From the NCBI GenBank assembly GCA_013399875.1, contig VXAZ01003885.1, positions 712,265-776,264 of the forward strand: DNA of 64,000 nucleotides, written 5' to 3'. The translations under genes and the position numbers were made by a program. Numbering within the stretch: position 1 is the stretch's first letter; each line of letters starts with the position of its first letter. The DNA is from Gymnorhina tibicen. Taxonomy: Eukaryota > Chordata > Aves > Passeriformes > Artamidae. The notes under the pieces were generated by a model. That model saw only the letters and a program-made list of their open reading frames with translations. It was not told where the DNA came from and searched no databases. Below are positions 48,626 to 64,000 of this stretch, piece after piece.

Positions 48626-50192
48626 TAGTTAGTATGAGTATCTTCCTTAATGGATTGATAGCACTTGAAATCACATTGCTCGTTTTGAATCAAGAAAAGC
48701 TTTTCTAAACTGTATTCAGGATTTTCAAGGATTACATTGATTTAGGGGAAAAACCCCCAAAGCCTATACATTTTAATTCTAAAGAGAAATAACTGTCATT
48801 GCTGTTCTTAAAAGTAAAGACCAGCTTTCTGTATGCTCCCCCTCTAATCTGGGTTGCCAGGACACAGGACATGCAAAAAGAATGAAATTTAGTCAAATCT
48901 AACAAGAATGCTTCAAACCTTGCCCAGGCAATTGTTACTGGTATCTCAGAGGACTGGCACCTTCCAGAGTGTAGATAAAACTCTGCTCACATGTAAATTT
49001 AGCAAGACTATGTCAAGAGTGAGATGACAAGACAAGAAACAGAACTGTCCTGTGGTGGGTGAATCATTCCTCAGCCATGGGGGCTGACACTTGCAGCAGA
49101 AACCAAACCACACGCAGGGATGTATTTGAGGCACTGGAGAAATCAGTGATGCTTGTTTCTAAACCCCAAACACCTGCGTGCCTCGAGAGAAGCACTTCTG
49201 TGAGCCCCAGCAGCTGAGAAGCCTGGGATTTGAGTTTAATGGTTGAGTGACTCACCTGAATTTGCGCAAGGTCTGAGCTCGGTTCTTAAACAACTGACAT
49301 CAGAAAAGGAAGTTATGAATGCCTGACTTCAGAGTTTATTCCTTATTACACGCTGGAGAACCTATTCCCCAGTTACTCCTGGTGTAGATCCTCCGTTAGC
49401 TCATGAGGCATAAAAAATGATCAAAGCTTTCTGTGCAGTTTGAGGAGTCAGAGTATCTTTGTCTCCCTTGCAGAGTCTGAGTTTAAATACACCCTGAACA
49501 CATGGTGCCCTTTGACTCAGTAAAGATGACTTTCCTTTCTGCAGAAACCTGTTCTTTTAAAATCTGTGGATAGAGAACAAACATTTGGTTAGAATAATAA
49601 AGTTCTCATTGAAATTGGCCAGTTGCAAGAGCGGGTTGATGTGCACATGTCTGATGTCTTCTGCCTTCATCTTTCTGGAAGGACTAGAAAGCACTTAAAG
49701 GACTTACTACTCTTCCTGAGTGAGGAAGTTCCAATATTTTTTGATTTATCCCATCTTAAAGCAACTCAGCACAAGCTTTACATACACATTTTTATTCTTC
49801 ACTCTCTCCCACTTTCAGAAGAATATACAATAAGATTTCTCAGGAATTTGCTATATGAATTCTACAGTCTGAAAAATAAGTTACAAATGGATTTTTATAC
49901 AATAAATCCCACACTAGGAGTTACCTTAATGAGCCAAATGCATCTTTTCCTGCCCTGGTAAACAGGATTGTCTTTGGAAGGGATGAGAATGAATGATCAG
50001 AAACAGTGGTGGGTTAATTTGTGGAATTTTATGGTTCATAAGCACGGCCTCATCCTAACAGCATTTGTTTTTTTCTTTACTTGCTTTGCATTTTGTGGGT
50101 TTAAGATAAAAACTGACAGACTGAATCTTAGCTCTCATGAAAGTTTCAAAAGGATGTTTACTAAAAAGTGTTTGTGCTTTCTTAACTTTTGC

Positions 50193-50243
50193 CCCTTTTG
50201 TTGTTGTTTGGGGGTTGTTTGCTGTTGTTTGGTTTTTGTTTTA
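50193..50243 (-). repeat. T/G-rich low-complexity tract (A/C-rich on minus strand)
   Basis: Runs of ttgttgtttgg, ggggttgtttg and ggtttttgttttag. This is the same kind of tract as those at 2.9, 29.7, 32.9 and 56.9 kb but in the opposite orientation. Confidence 0.85.
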
Positions 50244-50292
50244 GTAAATGAGAGGAGTAAGTACTTCTTTTAGGGAGAACAGCGGAGCGGAT

Positions 50293-50315
50293 CAATGAGA
50301 CTGATGTTCTCATTG
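50293..50315. repeat. 8-bp inverted repeat
   Basis: Arms caatgaga and tctcattg are separated by seven bases. The right arm with the next bases gives attgtc, a weak SOX-like site. Could be chance. Confidence 0.4.
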
Positions 50316-51632
50316 TCTCTATCCCTTTCCCACTTTGGGATTGCTGTAAATGCCTGATCAAACTACATCTGCTGCTCTGTTTCTTGGGTGTGTTCAGAAC
50401 CGCGGGACAACTGCTGAGGCTGCTCACATCAGTGTTTCTTTATCCCTTTTTAGAATTACTGTGTTTTTTATCTGGTGAGTCTGTGAGAGTTTGACATTGG
50501 ATGACTTTATAAAACATTCAACTAATTGGATTTGTTAAAATAAATAAATCAAACACTAATTGGAATGTGCCCTGCCATTATTTTTGCTTACTGAATTAGA
50601 TATTATGGCGTGAAGTTCTTTTTATCATATTTGTGCACTTATTTAAACACCCCCCTGGCGCACACTTCTGCAAATTCAATTATATATTCAAAGGAGCCAT
50701 TCAATTTATGCAAGGCTGGTTTACATTTAATCCAGGGGCAAATCTCAGTAACTGATGATAGGTCTGCTCAAGATTAATTAGCATCACTCAGATGAGCAGT
50801 GGCATTGTTACGAGCCTGCAGTGTAAAACAAGGGATATTTTATCCTTCCTACGTGAGCCATTATTTGCTTCAATATGACCCCTTTCAGGAAGGGAAAAGC
50901 TTTCTTGTTTAGATTTCATTTTGAGAAAAGGTTTCAACACCACCTGTGTTATCCAACGCCATCAAAGCCATCTCCATTCCCTCTTCGGCCCCACTGAGCA
51001 ACTGCATTTGTTTAATTTTTAGCCAAGCAGGAAAAAGGCTCCAAAAATCCCAATTTGTTTTCAAAAAATCCTTATTCTTGTTAACAATTATGAATACCCA
51101 GAATCCCATTTTGGTGACTGTGTAAATGGTGTCATTTTCCTCAAGCTGCCCTGTGATATGTGGCTGAAATGATAACATGCAAACCTGGTAACTGAATTCA
51201 TCCAGTGCTCTTTTTTGTTTTCCCTTCAACTCGAGGATTATTTTTTTCAATGTTAATGAATAGCCCTGTTCTCCCTCCAAGCAGTCAGATTTCAGCAAGG
51301 GATGATTTTCTGTGGGGATGGATCTAACCTCTTCCTATCTTTATGTTCCATCATGTTTGGGTGTAGCTCATATCTAAATATCTGCATAGGTGAAGTGTCT
51401 TAGGAAATGTTGAATATTAAGCTTATGCTGACATCAGTGAAAATAACACCTCTGCTTGTTACTATTCCTACTTCAGTGAACTCCTAAAATCTCTTAATAT
51501 TCTGAACCTGGCTGCCTGTAAGTGAAGCTGCAATGCCACATCTGCCAACTTTTGCAGAATTTAGGGGCCACCACTGATGTCTTTGCTTGGCAGGTATGGA
51601 CACAAGTCACTGTGGCCAAGTGGCTTTACCAA

Positions 51633-51859
51633 GGACTGGATATAAGGAAGAATTTTTTTACTATGGGTGTGGGGAGGCCCTGGCACAGGGTGCCCAGAGA
51701 AGCTGTGGCTGCCCCTGGATCCCTGGCAGTGTCCAAGGCCAGGTTGGACGGGGCTTGGTGCAACCTGGGACAGTGGAAGGTGTCCCTGCCATGGCAGGGG
51801 GTGGGACTGGATGAGCTTTCAGATGCCTTCCAACCCAAACCATTTTGTGGCTCTGTGAC
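51633..51859 (+). mobile_element. CR1 LINE fragment, 3' end
   Basis: It carries 'aggccctggcacagggtgcc', 'cctggatccctggcagtgtc', 'ggttggacggggcttggtg', 'cagtggaaggtgtccctgc' and the tip 'ccaacccaaaccattttgtg'. Sense to PTPRT, 2.9 kb upstream of the exon. One base is missing from the 'gcccatggcag' block. Confidence 0.95.
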
Positions 51860-54895
<3,036 letters not shown>

Positions 54896-56570
54896 GAGCC
54901 TCACTAACAATGATGAGATGCAATTCTTGGAGAGAATCAGCTGTTGTTCCTACGTATGTGTGTACTGGCTCTGGGTACACACAACAGGGGAGCAGGATTT
55001 TATTCAGCGATAAAAAGTTAATTTTGTGTTCAAAATAATCTGACAACAGAATTCAGAGATGTGAGATGGCTTTTTGCAACATTTGCCATTGGATATCCTT
55101 GCAGAATTGTTTTGCATTTCTTATTCTTATTTCTCATTTAGCACAGAGGAAATGTTTTGGATATAAAACTCTAAGGTTTGGCCAGCTTTTGGCGTGTTTC
55201 TGGATGAGAGAGTTGTCTGGGGAGGTTCATGTTGGACAGGTCAGAAGAAGTAAAGCTTTGAAATGCGTGGAAGTATTGGACATTCCAATTATCATTTAAA
55301 TTTCAGCTGATTGCTTTAAATTCCAATTTTGAGAAAGACAAGAAAGTTCCTAGAGAATTACTTGTGGTAGCTAATGCTTGTTTAGGCTGGGACTGGAGAA
55401 TTTTCATAGGCAAAAAAACGCATTTCCAGCAGAGAGAATTGCCAGAGTTTCTAATTTATTAATATGTACTGAGTATAGTGTAGACTTTCAAGTGATTGTT
55501 GGAATATTCTTAGAAGAACTCATGGTGGTGATAATTTCCAAGTTTTGTTTTTCATTGGAAGTTACCATTATGCTTTATCTGGGAATTAATTCTCTAGCTT
55601 TAAAGTGCTGTGGAATGCTTTGCTCACATTGAAAAAGAACTTGATTTAAGAAAACATTTTAAAGTTCACAAAAAATCCTACTTTGTCCATGTTGATTGCC
55701 ACCTAAAATAGCAATACAAGTCTCTTTCAGGCACACAGTGGCAAACAGACCTCACCAGCCAGTTAAGACTTTGATTGCACTCCTAAAAAAAGAAATATTT
55801 GTTCTGGTTAGTGCATTGCACTGTGAGAGCATGAGCTCTGTGGAAGAAGTGGAATATAATGTTGTTCAAGACATATTCTTATGCCTGTAATTATTGGGAT
55901 AAGAGACTTGTAATTGCTGGCTGCCTGGCAAGGACACGGTGTGGAGCTGAGACAGCAATAGCTCCGTGCCACAGCCACTGACAGACAGCCCAGAATTCAG
56001 CCCTGGGTGCTTGTCAGTAAAAAGCCAGCACAGGAGACACCAGCCTGGCTGGGCTTCCTCCAGCACTGAAAGCTGTTTAATTTCTGTGGGTTTGAAATCA
56101 TTTCATCGTTGGAAATTGTTCAGAACAGGAACCGTCAAAGTGTGTCACACCTGGTATCACTTGGTTTGGCTGTGGCATCTCCAAAGGAGTTAATTGTGGA
56201 AGTTGCAGATTTTTGGTCCTGTCTGTAAGAGTGGATTTCATGATTTTGTGTATTGTGTTTTAAATGATGACAGTTTTATCTCTGGGGCTCCTCTGCATTT
56301 GGTTCATTGTTGTGTCCTTATTTTGTGTCCTTGGCAAAGACGAAGCTAGAGGGACATGGCAGATCTTTGAGTTAACTGATCCCAGAGTGAAGGAGTAGGA
56401 ATTTACACAGTTTTAATGCAATTGAGAATCTGGAACAAAAGGGGAAAGTTTATATGGCTTGCACTGGACGAGCTCAATACTTTGTCAACTCTAAACGTTA
56501 AAGTAAACCCCTCCTGGCCTCCTTATGAAGGTGTATTGTCATCTGAAATACCCTGGAACCATGGAGAGAT

Positions 56571-56796
56571 CAACAGAAATCCCAGAGCTGGAAAAGACCT
56601 CTGAGGTTATTGAGTCCAACCATTATCCCATCACTAAACCATCTCCCACATCTATGTGTTTTATGACCACATGTGCCACATCTCCTTGTTTTATGAACAC
56701 TTCCAGGGATGGTGACTCCACCACTTCCCTGGACAGCTGTTCCAGTGCTTGACAACCCTTTCAACCAAGAAATTTTTCCTAATACTAATCTAAACA
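56571..56796 (-). mobile_element. CR1 LINE fragment, antisense, older-style subfamily
   Basis: It begins 'cccagagctggaaaagacct', then 'gagtccaaccattatccc', 'cttccagggatggtgactcc', 'cagctgttccagtgcttgac' and 'gaaatttttcctaatacta'. This is the reverse complement of a CR1-Y/F-like 3' end. An A/C-rich low-complexity tract follows on the right (56829-56932). Confidence 0.9.
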
Positions 56797-56828
56797 ACAA
56801 TAGACAAGCAGCAGCCTGGAGTGGCATG

Positions 56829-56932
56829 ATAAAAAAACCCAAAACAGCAAGCCAACCCAAAAAAACTAGCAGCCCCAAACAAACAACTCCGTATACACAA
56901 AAACCCCATGCCAACCCCAGAACACCACAATG
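56829..56932 (+). repeat. A/C-rich low-complexity tract
   Basis: About 100 bp dominated by aaaaaaaccc, ccaaac and acaaaaacccc units with occasional unique bases. It lies 33 bp right of the CR1 fragment at 56.6-56.8 kb. Confidence 0.85.
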
Positions 56933-58191
56933 TAGTTTCTCCAAATACTTGTGGTTTCCCCCTTTCCATGATATCTGGTATAATGAAAAAATATCTAGAG
57001 ATACTCCAGCAGCTGCAAATTTAATAAAGGTTAGACCTCAAACAACAAAATGCAGAAAAATTTATGGAACTAAGAGGCAAAGGTAAAGCAGCCATCAAGT
57101 GGGAAAGTGCTGATAAATAAGATGGAAAAAGGTTTTAAGGAGCATGAGAGGAAATGAGTCAGTTCCTGATGCGACTGATTGATGCCACAGGCCTGTTCAC
57201 AGAGAATAAAAGGCAAAATCAGTAGGTGCAAGATCATCTACAGCAGCAAATGGGTACAGAAGGGCCTGGTGTAACAAACCCCACGTTTTGAAGAGCTGTC
57301 CAAGTCATGCTAACCTTGGAATAAATTACGGTGTTCAGTCAGACTTCCTGAGGCTGGTGGAGAGTTTTGGAGCTATTATTGAGAGTCTATTGCTGACTAG
57401 AATTGTGGTGTTTTTGTTGGTTACTCTTTGAAAAGCTGTTTGGTGGGAAAAAAAGTTGTTTACTTAAAATTCATGTCGTGGCAAAGCCAGGTGGATAAAC
57501 TGATGAACAGCATGTTCCACTCCTACAAGCAGGGACATCTTTAAAGCTGGAGTCCTAGAACATGTGGTGGTTGACTTTCCATTCCACTGAATTTCTCTGC
57601 TGCAGCTGAGGGCAGCAGGGTGTAAATCCACTGAGCTGCAGGGTGTAAGAGGTGGTGACAAAGATGTGTTCATGGAATAAGCATCCAGAGGCACGACAGA
57701 GCACGGAGAGCGATGGCAGGAGTGCCAGCAGGGCTCTGGGAATGCACCAGTAAAGCAGATTTTCTTTGTTGGGATGGTATTTTAAACACTGCTAGGATAA
57801 AATACCACATTGTGGAAACGGTAGAAACAAAAAGCGAGCAGGAATTAGGTTGGTTCAGTGATACTGAGTCAGTCTGCAGTGCTGGAAGCATGGCCAGCCC
57901 CCAGCTGCTCAGCCCTTTCCTCTGGAAAACGTTTGGGCTTTCCTAAGTACCAGCAGATCCCTTTGAATTCAACCAAGCCACAGAACTGTGGCCTCCTGAA
58001 TGCTAATAATGCTGTCTAGCACTTTCTAAAGTCCTTTTCACTGCTAGATCTCAGAGTGCTCTTCAAAGGGGGTCAGTACCATGAATGAGAGCCCGAGTCC
58101 CCAGAGCTGTGTAATTCTCTGCTGACACGCTGCTGCAAAGGTCTCTGCCCAGGGATTTCTTTCCAGTCTTTATTTTTTTAATTAAAATGTC

Positions 58192-58203
58192 AAAAAAAAA
58201 AAA
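58192..58203 (+). repeat. Poly-A run (12)
   Basis: Twelve A preceded by T/A-rich sequence. No retrocopy recognised. Confidence 0.9.
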
Positions 58204-59382
58204 GGCAATTAAACTGCTCCATTAGCAGTGTAGACGTTTGTAGGCAATTTGTTTTACTCCGTTGCTGGCAAATAAACTGTTTCCCATGAATTCTATGATT
58301 AATTCCTTAGGGCTGGAAACAGTGTTAATTGGGGGATTAAGAACCAGATGTTTGTTGTTCTGAATAAATGTTTCAGAAACGTGGAACACATGAATTGTAG
58401 TATCCAACCCCCAGACTTCAGTGGGACTGTCGTTCCACCTCCACAATGGCAGGAGTGATTATAACAAAATATTCTTTAGCAGATGGGTGTTTACTTAAGC
58501 CTGAATACCCTCAGTGATGAGTATTCTGCAGCTTTTGGGCTGCTTGTTCCACTCTTAGAATTATAAAGGTTCTCAAACCTTCATTTTCCTTCCTGTGGCT
58601 TCAACTCTTTCTTTTTTTTTTTCCATTTTTGAATAGGGAGAATAATTAGTTGTTGCTCTCTTATAACCTCTCTTATACAGTTGTCTGCAGTTAAATCTTT
58701 ATTCTACAGGACTAAATGTTATCCAGTCCTTTTAACCTCTCTTAATTATCTTGTTTCCTTCCCTGTGCCTTCAGTCATTATTTTCTTACCTTTTTGGGGG
58801 TATTTGTCTGAAGCTGTGCTACCAAGCAAGGATTCAGCACTCTGCATGGCAGTGCTGGCAGGACACAAGACCAACCCAAACCAGTCTGGGATTTGACGAA
58901 AGTAGGACTTGAGCTCTTTTGTGGGTCTTTTTTGAGGCAGATGCTTGGTTAGCACAACAAAGAAATGTGTTTAAATCAACCAGGCAAAGGTACTGCTCTT
59001 ATTTCCCATGTCACCACATTGCAGCATTCCAAGGAGCTGGGACCTGGCTGCTCTTGCAGCAGTTGCAAGAATAATGTTAATAATGAAAGTATTTAACATT
59101 TAAAGTTCAAAGTATTTTACTATCATTTGCTAATTAACTCCAATGGAGACTTAACCAGGGCTGACTAGACTGAAGTAATTACTTTAATTGTATTAAATAT
59201 GATTCTATCTGAATGCAAAGGCATCGTGTCTTGTGCATGTGTGCAGCTGCATTCTTTGCTGTTAGATTTTGATCCCGCGTTTACTCTGTGAAGTTTTCCT
59301 GTTCCAATTTAGCAGATAAATAACCACACAGCGGCTGAGGGTCTGGCTCCACCTGCCTGACTGCTCGCTTCTTTTCATCTGT

Positions 59383-59405
59383 GTAGCACTTGGAGCAAGT
59401 GCTAC
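59383..59405. repeat. Perfect 10-bp inverted repeat with 3-base centre
   Basis: Arms gtagcacttg (59383-59392) and caagtgctac (59396-59405) surround gag. Each arm holds a CACTTG or CAAGTG box, which fits both an E-box and an NK2-type homeodomain site. It lies in a repeat-free part of intron 2. Confidence 0.75.
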
Positions 59406-59438
59406 TTTGCTTTCACAGAAATAAACAATAATTCTTCC

Positions 59439-59468
59439 AATGGAGTACATGTACAAATGGAGTACATG
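59439..59468 (+). repeat. Short tandem duplication, 17-bp period
   Basis: aatggagtacatgt occurs twice in a row, with a short gtacatg extension after each copy. It lies 35 bp right of the 23-bp inverted repeat and is a typical slippage product. Confidence 0.75.
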
Positions 59469-59775
59469 TGCATATAAACATAGATCTGCATCTCTGCGTG
59501 CTCCATATCACTGCTGCTTCTTGCTCAATTGCTTTCCAACTGGACATTGCTTGTCTAGGAAACAGAAGTGTAGGTATGAAGAATACATGGGTTAGCACAA
59601 TGTTTGGAATAAATGATGGTATTCAGAATGGCATCACTTGTATGTTAGCAAGTGCAAATGGCCTCACTTTGCATCCTTAGTCCACAGAGTCCAGAAGTTT
59701 TCTGCAAAGAGCAACTGGACCTGTTGTTGTTGAAGGGTGATTTTGTGACAGAAATTGGTGCATTTTTATCTCACA

Positions 59776-59988
59776 TGGAATCATTTAGGCTGGAAAAGCC
59801 CTCTAAGATCATCAAGTCCAACCATTAACCCAGCACTGCCAAGGCCACCTCTAAGCCATGTCCCCAAGCACTACATGACATGTTTTCTGAATGTTTGCAG
59901 GGGTGATGCCCCTGGGCAGCCTGTTCCAATGCCTGACCACCCTTTTGGTGAAGAAATTTTTCCTGATAACCAATCTAAACTTCCATTT
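59776..59988 (-). mobile_element. CR1 LINE fragment, antisense, older-style subfamily
   Basis: It begins 'tggaatcatttaggctggaa' and continues 'agatcatcaagtccaacc', 'cagcactgccaaggccacc', 'tgtccccaagcactacatg', 'cagcctgttccaatgcctg' and 'gaagaaatttttcctgat'. It belongs to the same broad subfamily as 56571-56796 and 31921-32146. Confidence 0.92.
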
Positions 59989-62900
59989 AAATAGTGGATG
60001 TTTTGAGTTGATATTTGCAGGCACAAATGAGTGCTGAGTGTGCCCTTATGAGTCTGCATCCTGTGTCCCAGTGAAGTGAACCCAGCTCGAGCTGTTCAGG
60101 GTGTGCAGAGCATCACCTCCCTTGGATGCACGGCACCACCTCACTGAGAAATCATAGCAGAATTTCTGTCTTTCCTCTTGCAGCAGAGATCAGGGATGGG
60201 AGACTCTTCCCACACCTAAAAGAGTGTGTTCCTTTGTTCCAGGAACTGGAGGAGTCTCTGAGCTTCTCACTGGAAGAACAGAAGGGTCATCATCATTAGT
60301 GTTGCTCTGTGAAACATTCATTTAGCAGGCAAACATCGAGATGTATCCAGGAATTCCAGATGGCCAAATTCCGCTTGGGCTCCGCTGAACTGAGGGAAGT
60401 TTTATGGGAGTCTAATAGGCCAAATGCTTTCGTGTGTCACCTTTCTCTTTTTGTGAGTGGCACTGTGGAGTGACAGCAGGAATGAATAATTATCAAGCAG
60501 CTTTCCTTCTGGAAGGTGATAACCCACACTGGATGGGCAGGATCCTTTAATTCTGTCCAGGAGATGAGAGATGTGAAGCTACTGCTGACCTCCAGAAAGG
60601 CCAGAGACCCTCTGGGCATAGGTCAGGCATTTGTCTCTCTTCCCTGCAGGCCAGAATGGTGCCAGCAGGAGTTAGACTCAACATTTGTAAACTTGAAAGG
60701 CGAGGCAGTAAAATTAACATTTCCCCGTGTCTGAGTGTATTAATTCTTGCTTACAAGAAAATACAAAAAGAAACTTGTTAAAGGAATAAATTAAGAGTCA
60801 TCTGTGTATATGATGAATCATGATCCAGTTTTGTCTGAGAGGGAGAAAAAAATTTGGCTCAGCTGCCTTTATATATTTTTTTTCTCCAAAAATATTTTAT
60901 GCAGGGGAAATTACTAAGAATGAGTCAAATATGTTTCTCTCCACTCTTTCACTCCCATACAAGTAAATAGATTAGTCTGTAGCTTGCTAATGAACTCCAA
61001 GTAATTTCTCAGCTGTTAAGGTCTAAAGAGAAAGGGATCTCTGGAAAGTTTCCCCAATGTGTTTTTATTTTGCTATTTACTCTGCAGCCTCCTGTCTGTG
61101 TTTTGGGACTCTTTCTTGTTAGCTGTAAATAATTCTTCCCCATTTCTAGAACTCCATCCCTGTTTGATGCTAACCTGAGTTTTTTGGGATTGATTGCAGG
61201 TGTTGGGTTTATTTCAGTGGATGTGCATGCCAATGTTGAGGTTTCCAGGAAAGTGCGCTGTTTTGACCTATTTATGAATGTAGCTTTGGGAGGAACGTAA
61301 CCTTGCAGGCAATGAGAGGGGTGTTTTTTCTGCACTTACAGCCTTCAGTTGCTCTGTTTTACTCTCTCCAGACCCTAAGCCATTCCTTTATCTCATTCTG
61401 TAATGAGCCCAGCACCAGGATTTAGCTGTCCCTTGGAGGAATGTGTTGTCACCCATATTTGTTTACTATCTCGTGTTAGGTCTGGGTTGTCAGTAACTAA
61501 ATCCTACATCTATATGCAGACAGTTTTGCTTATTCAGCCACAAAGGCCATGAGCACTTGTGCACAGAACTGATTTCATACAGGTAGCAATTTAAACCCAT
61601 TAGTTTTAAGAGTGTTTCTTACCAAATATTTTCTTTGTCTTGTGTTCCTATGTTCTAACATCAAGTAAAACCTTTCCTTTGGGATGGAATAGAATTGGGG
61701 AGGGACAGTTTGACCTAAGCTTGTGGGGAAATTGCAGACCTGTAAATTAAGTATATCACACTTGGCTAACTAAATACTTGCTTTTATTCAATGATGTAAG
61801 AAGTTGATTTAATTAAGACCATCTACCTCTCCAGAAGACTTCCGCTGAAAGGAGGTTACATCCCAGTTTTTAATTCTGTGTCATTCCCATGGTTAAGGTG
61901 AGACAGAATTTCTCCTCGTGCTGTTGTCAGAGGTCAGCAGAACCATTCTTCCACTTAGACAGAGGTGTTTTGGTACTGAAACCACTCTTAGCAAGGATGT
62001 GCAGCCGTCAGTGAGCTCACACGGTATAAAGAAATGATATCAAAGATCAGAATGGCTCCTAGGAAGTGTTTTAATGACCCTGAAGTGATTGCTGTCTGCT
62101 GGGAACGCATGTAGTTCCTGCACCTTGATGTGTTAAATGGTACATTTGAACTGTTGTCAGTCTCTTCCTGACCTTTTCCTGCGAGAGCTTCCACAAACAG
62201 AGCTGTTTGTGAGTGTCAGGACCTTTCCATTATCACCATTAGTGGGACCATGACACTTTTGAAGCACTTCCACAGCATCACTCAGCGTCGCCCTGAGAGG
62301 AAGGACAAGAAAGCTGCTGCTGTACTCCTTTCTCCTGCATGGTTTCAGCACTGAAACATTAATTTTTCTCAGCACCTGTTGGCTCTATCAGGAATTGATG
62401 CCTCTCAGCATCTAAGAACGCAGCCTGTATTTATTTATAACGTGTTATTTTGAGCTCTGGTAGGACATGCTGTCCAGATGCTAATGTGTTAAAACTGGTT
62501 TTTGTTTGAGTGCTAAGTTAGGGAATTTTATAGCCACACCAGTGGAAAAATATTTCTCATGAACAGCTTCAAAATCTTCAGGAGTGGGGATATAGAAGAA
62601 AGAGGGGTTTCTTCCAAATAGATGAAATGTAATTTAAATTCTGTTGAAATAAATGTGGTTGCAGGAGTAAACAAGGTGCGTAGGTAGAATGAGGGATGGG
62701 GAAGGTCTTTCTGACAAAAGTTAAATACTAAAATTTAAAAATGTGAAGTTAGTGGATATTAAGGAATAGAAGAAAAGCAGTGACTAAATAGGAGCAGAAG
62801 TTTTAGGAGGAATAGCTAAATTCTAGTGCTTTTGAAGGAACTGACAGGATTAGGGATGTTGCAGGTCTAGTGAGGGCTGAGAGATTTGTAACAACATTTG

Positions 62901-64000
62901 AAGAGTGAATTTTTGAGTAGACAGGATTCTGATTTTATTTCTTTTTTTCCTCCCATTAAACTGTGAACCTGCTCTCCACTGGGTATTTTTCCTTTTTCCT
63001 GGAAGGTTTGTTAGCAGGCTAGAGATGTACAGGTCAACAGGAAAGAAGTTCCAAAAGGAGAGGGACCTGAGAACCTGCATGGGGCAGATGGCCAAGTCAA
63101 GATAGACCAGATGGGAAAGAGGGAAGGAGAAGGCCACGAATGAACAGACAAATACTGACAGATAAGGATTTACAAAAGGAAATGTTGGCGAAATCAGAGG
63201 CAAAATTCCTCCTCAGCACGATCCAAGAAGGCAACTGAGGGATTAAACAGGGATTCAAGGCAGAGGGTGGGCAGAACACAGGAAAGGCAAGAAGTGTTAT
63301 GAAGGTTGTTGCTGAGCTCCGTGTGAGCCTTGGTAGCTCTGAGTGAATTTTAAGCTTTTTGGAGTTGTTTACCATGGAGTCAGTGGAATTCTCCTGAAAT
63401 CCTTTAAATTCAGTGGGAGCTGGGTGTAAGCTCTTAGAGGGACTCTGTGCTGCAGTGCACTGCCTGGCTAATGCACTTTTTTCCCCCCCATTTGTCTCTT
63501 TTGCCCAGTGAACTTTCTTTTTTTCATCTTTCTTACTTTTTTTGTTAAATTTTTACTTCTGTCACCAACCATCACACTACTTAATGGACTTGCAGCACCT
63601 GAGTACAAACTTACGGAAAAAATATCCAAGATTCCAGTGTTAAGAATTATTTACTAATGCAGTTTCTTTACCACAAGCCCTATTCAGTGTATAGTGAACT
63701 AAGTGCAAGTCTTTCTGCCAGCTTCAAAATAAACAGGATGGAGACTCATAATGAGCAGATTTTCAGATGCTTTACTATTTAATTAGAAGGATACAGATTG
63801 TTTGATGGAATGATAATAACAACCTCTGATCACTGGTTCCAGTGAGAACTGTTGCTGTTGAGAATTTGTGGGGGAAAGAGAGTTCTTTTTCATGCTTAGG
63901 AAATATTAGCATTTGCTATTGCCAGTATCAGATATTTAGTGAGTGTAATTTGGCACATGAAAAATGCTGGCTTTTAAATCTCTTTTCCAAAAGTCATTTA
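59989..64000. other. Intron 2, unique sequence with a purine-rich block
   Basis: No exon or transposon recognised. From about 62.57 to 63.32 kb the plus strand is strongly biased to A and G, with few pyrimidine runs. The next MAM exon of PTPRT is not reached. Confidence 0.65.

Larger units (their letters stand above)
46168..51632. other. AT-rich intron
   Basis: No exon or transposon recognised. It holds the GT and AT microsatellites, the T/G-rich tract at 50.2 kb and an AT-rich stretch at 50.52-50.88 kb with several TAAT-type sites. Confidence 0.65.
56933..59775. other. Intron 2, unique sequence
   Basis: No exon or transposon recognised. It contains the poly-A run at 58.19 kb, the 23-bp inverted repeat at 59.38 kb and the 17-bp tandem duplication at 59.44 kb. 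Confidence 0.65.

Overview
The window is vertebrate nuclear DNA and almost certainly avian. It has no operons, no dense genes and no long coding frames. It is AT-leaning and scattered with 5'-truncated CR1 LINE fragments whose 3' ends are the type seen throughout bird genomes, where the reverse strand begins with a 'tggtttgggttggaa'-like tip. CR1 style cannot fix the species. A neoavian or passerine bird is a reasonable guess.

One protein-coding exon can be recognised. Positions 54761-54886 (+) encode the first 42 residues of the MAM domain of receptor-type tyrosine phosphatase T (PTPRT, R2B family), flanked by a good acceptor and a near-consensus donor, with phase-1 junctions at both ends. 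The gene therefore runs left to right. Positions 1-54760 are the end of its first intron and 54887-64000 the start of its second. Very large introns at the 5' end are normal for this gene in vertebrates. Neither the signal-peptide exon nor the exon for the rest of the MAM domain was found here.

Layout: 1-11.6 kb is intron with four CR1 fragments. From 11.6 to 31.9 kb is a 20-kb stretch with no recognisable CR1; it holds a homeodomain-type palindrome (21.76 kb), a CpG-rich pocket (26.7 kb) and two strong short inverted repeats. From 31.9 to 42.9 kb is CR1-rich, with seven young fragments and one probable ancient L3-like CR1 fragment. From 42.9 to 54.7 kb is AT-rich intron with a 132-bp assembly gap (46036-46167) next to an unusually CpG-rich flank, one more CR1, and then the exon. 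From 54.9 to 64 kb is intron 2 with two CR1 fragments, a 23-bp inverted repeat at 59.4 kb and a purine-rich block at 62.6-63.3 kb.

I found no new multi-gene system, no RNA gene and no CRISPR or mobile cassette other than CR1. The points worth a second look are possible intronic regulatory elements, the CpG pockets, the gap and the CR1-free interval. They are ranked modestly because conservation and transcription cannot be judged from one sequence.
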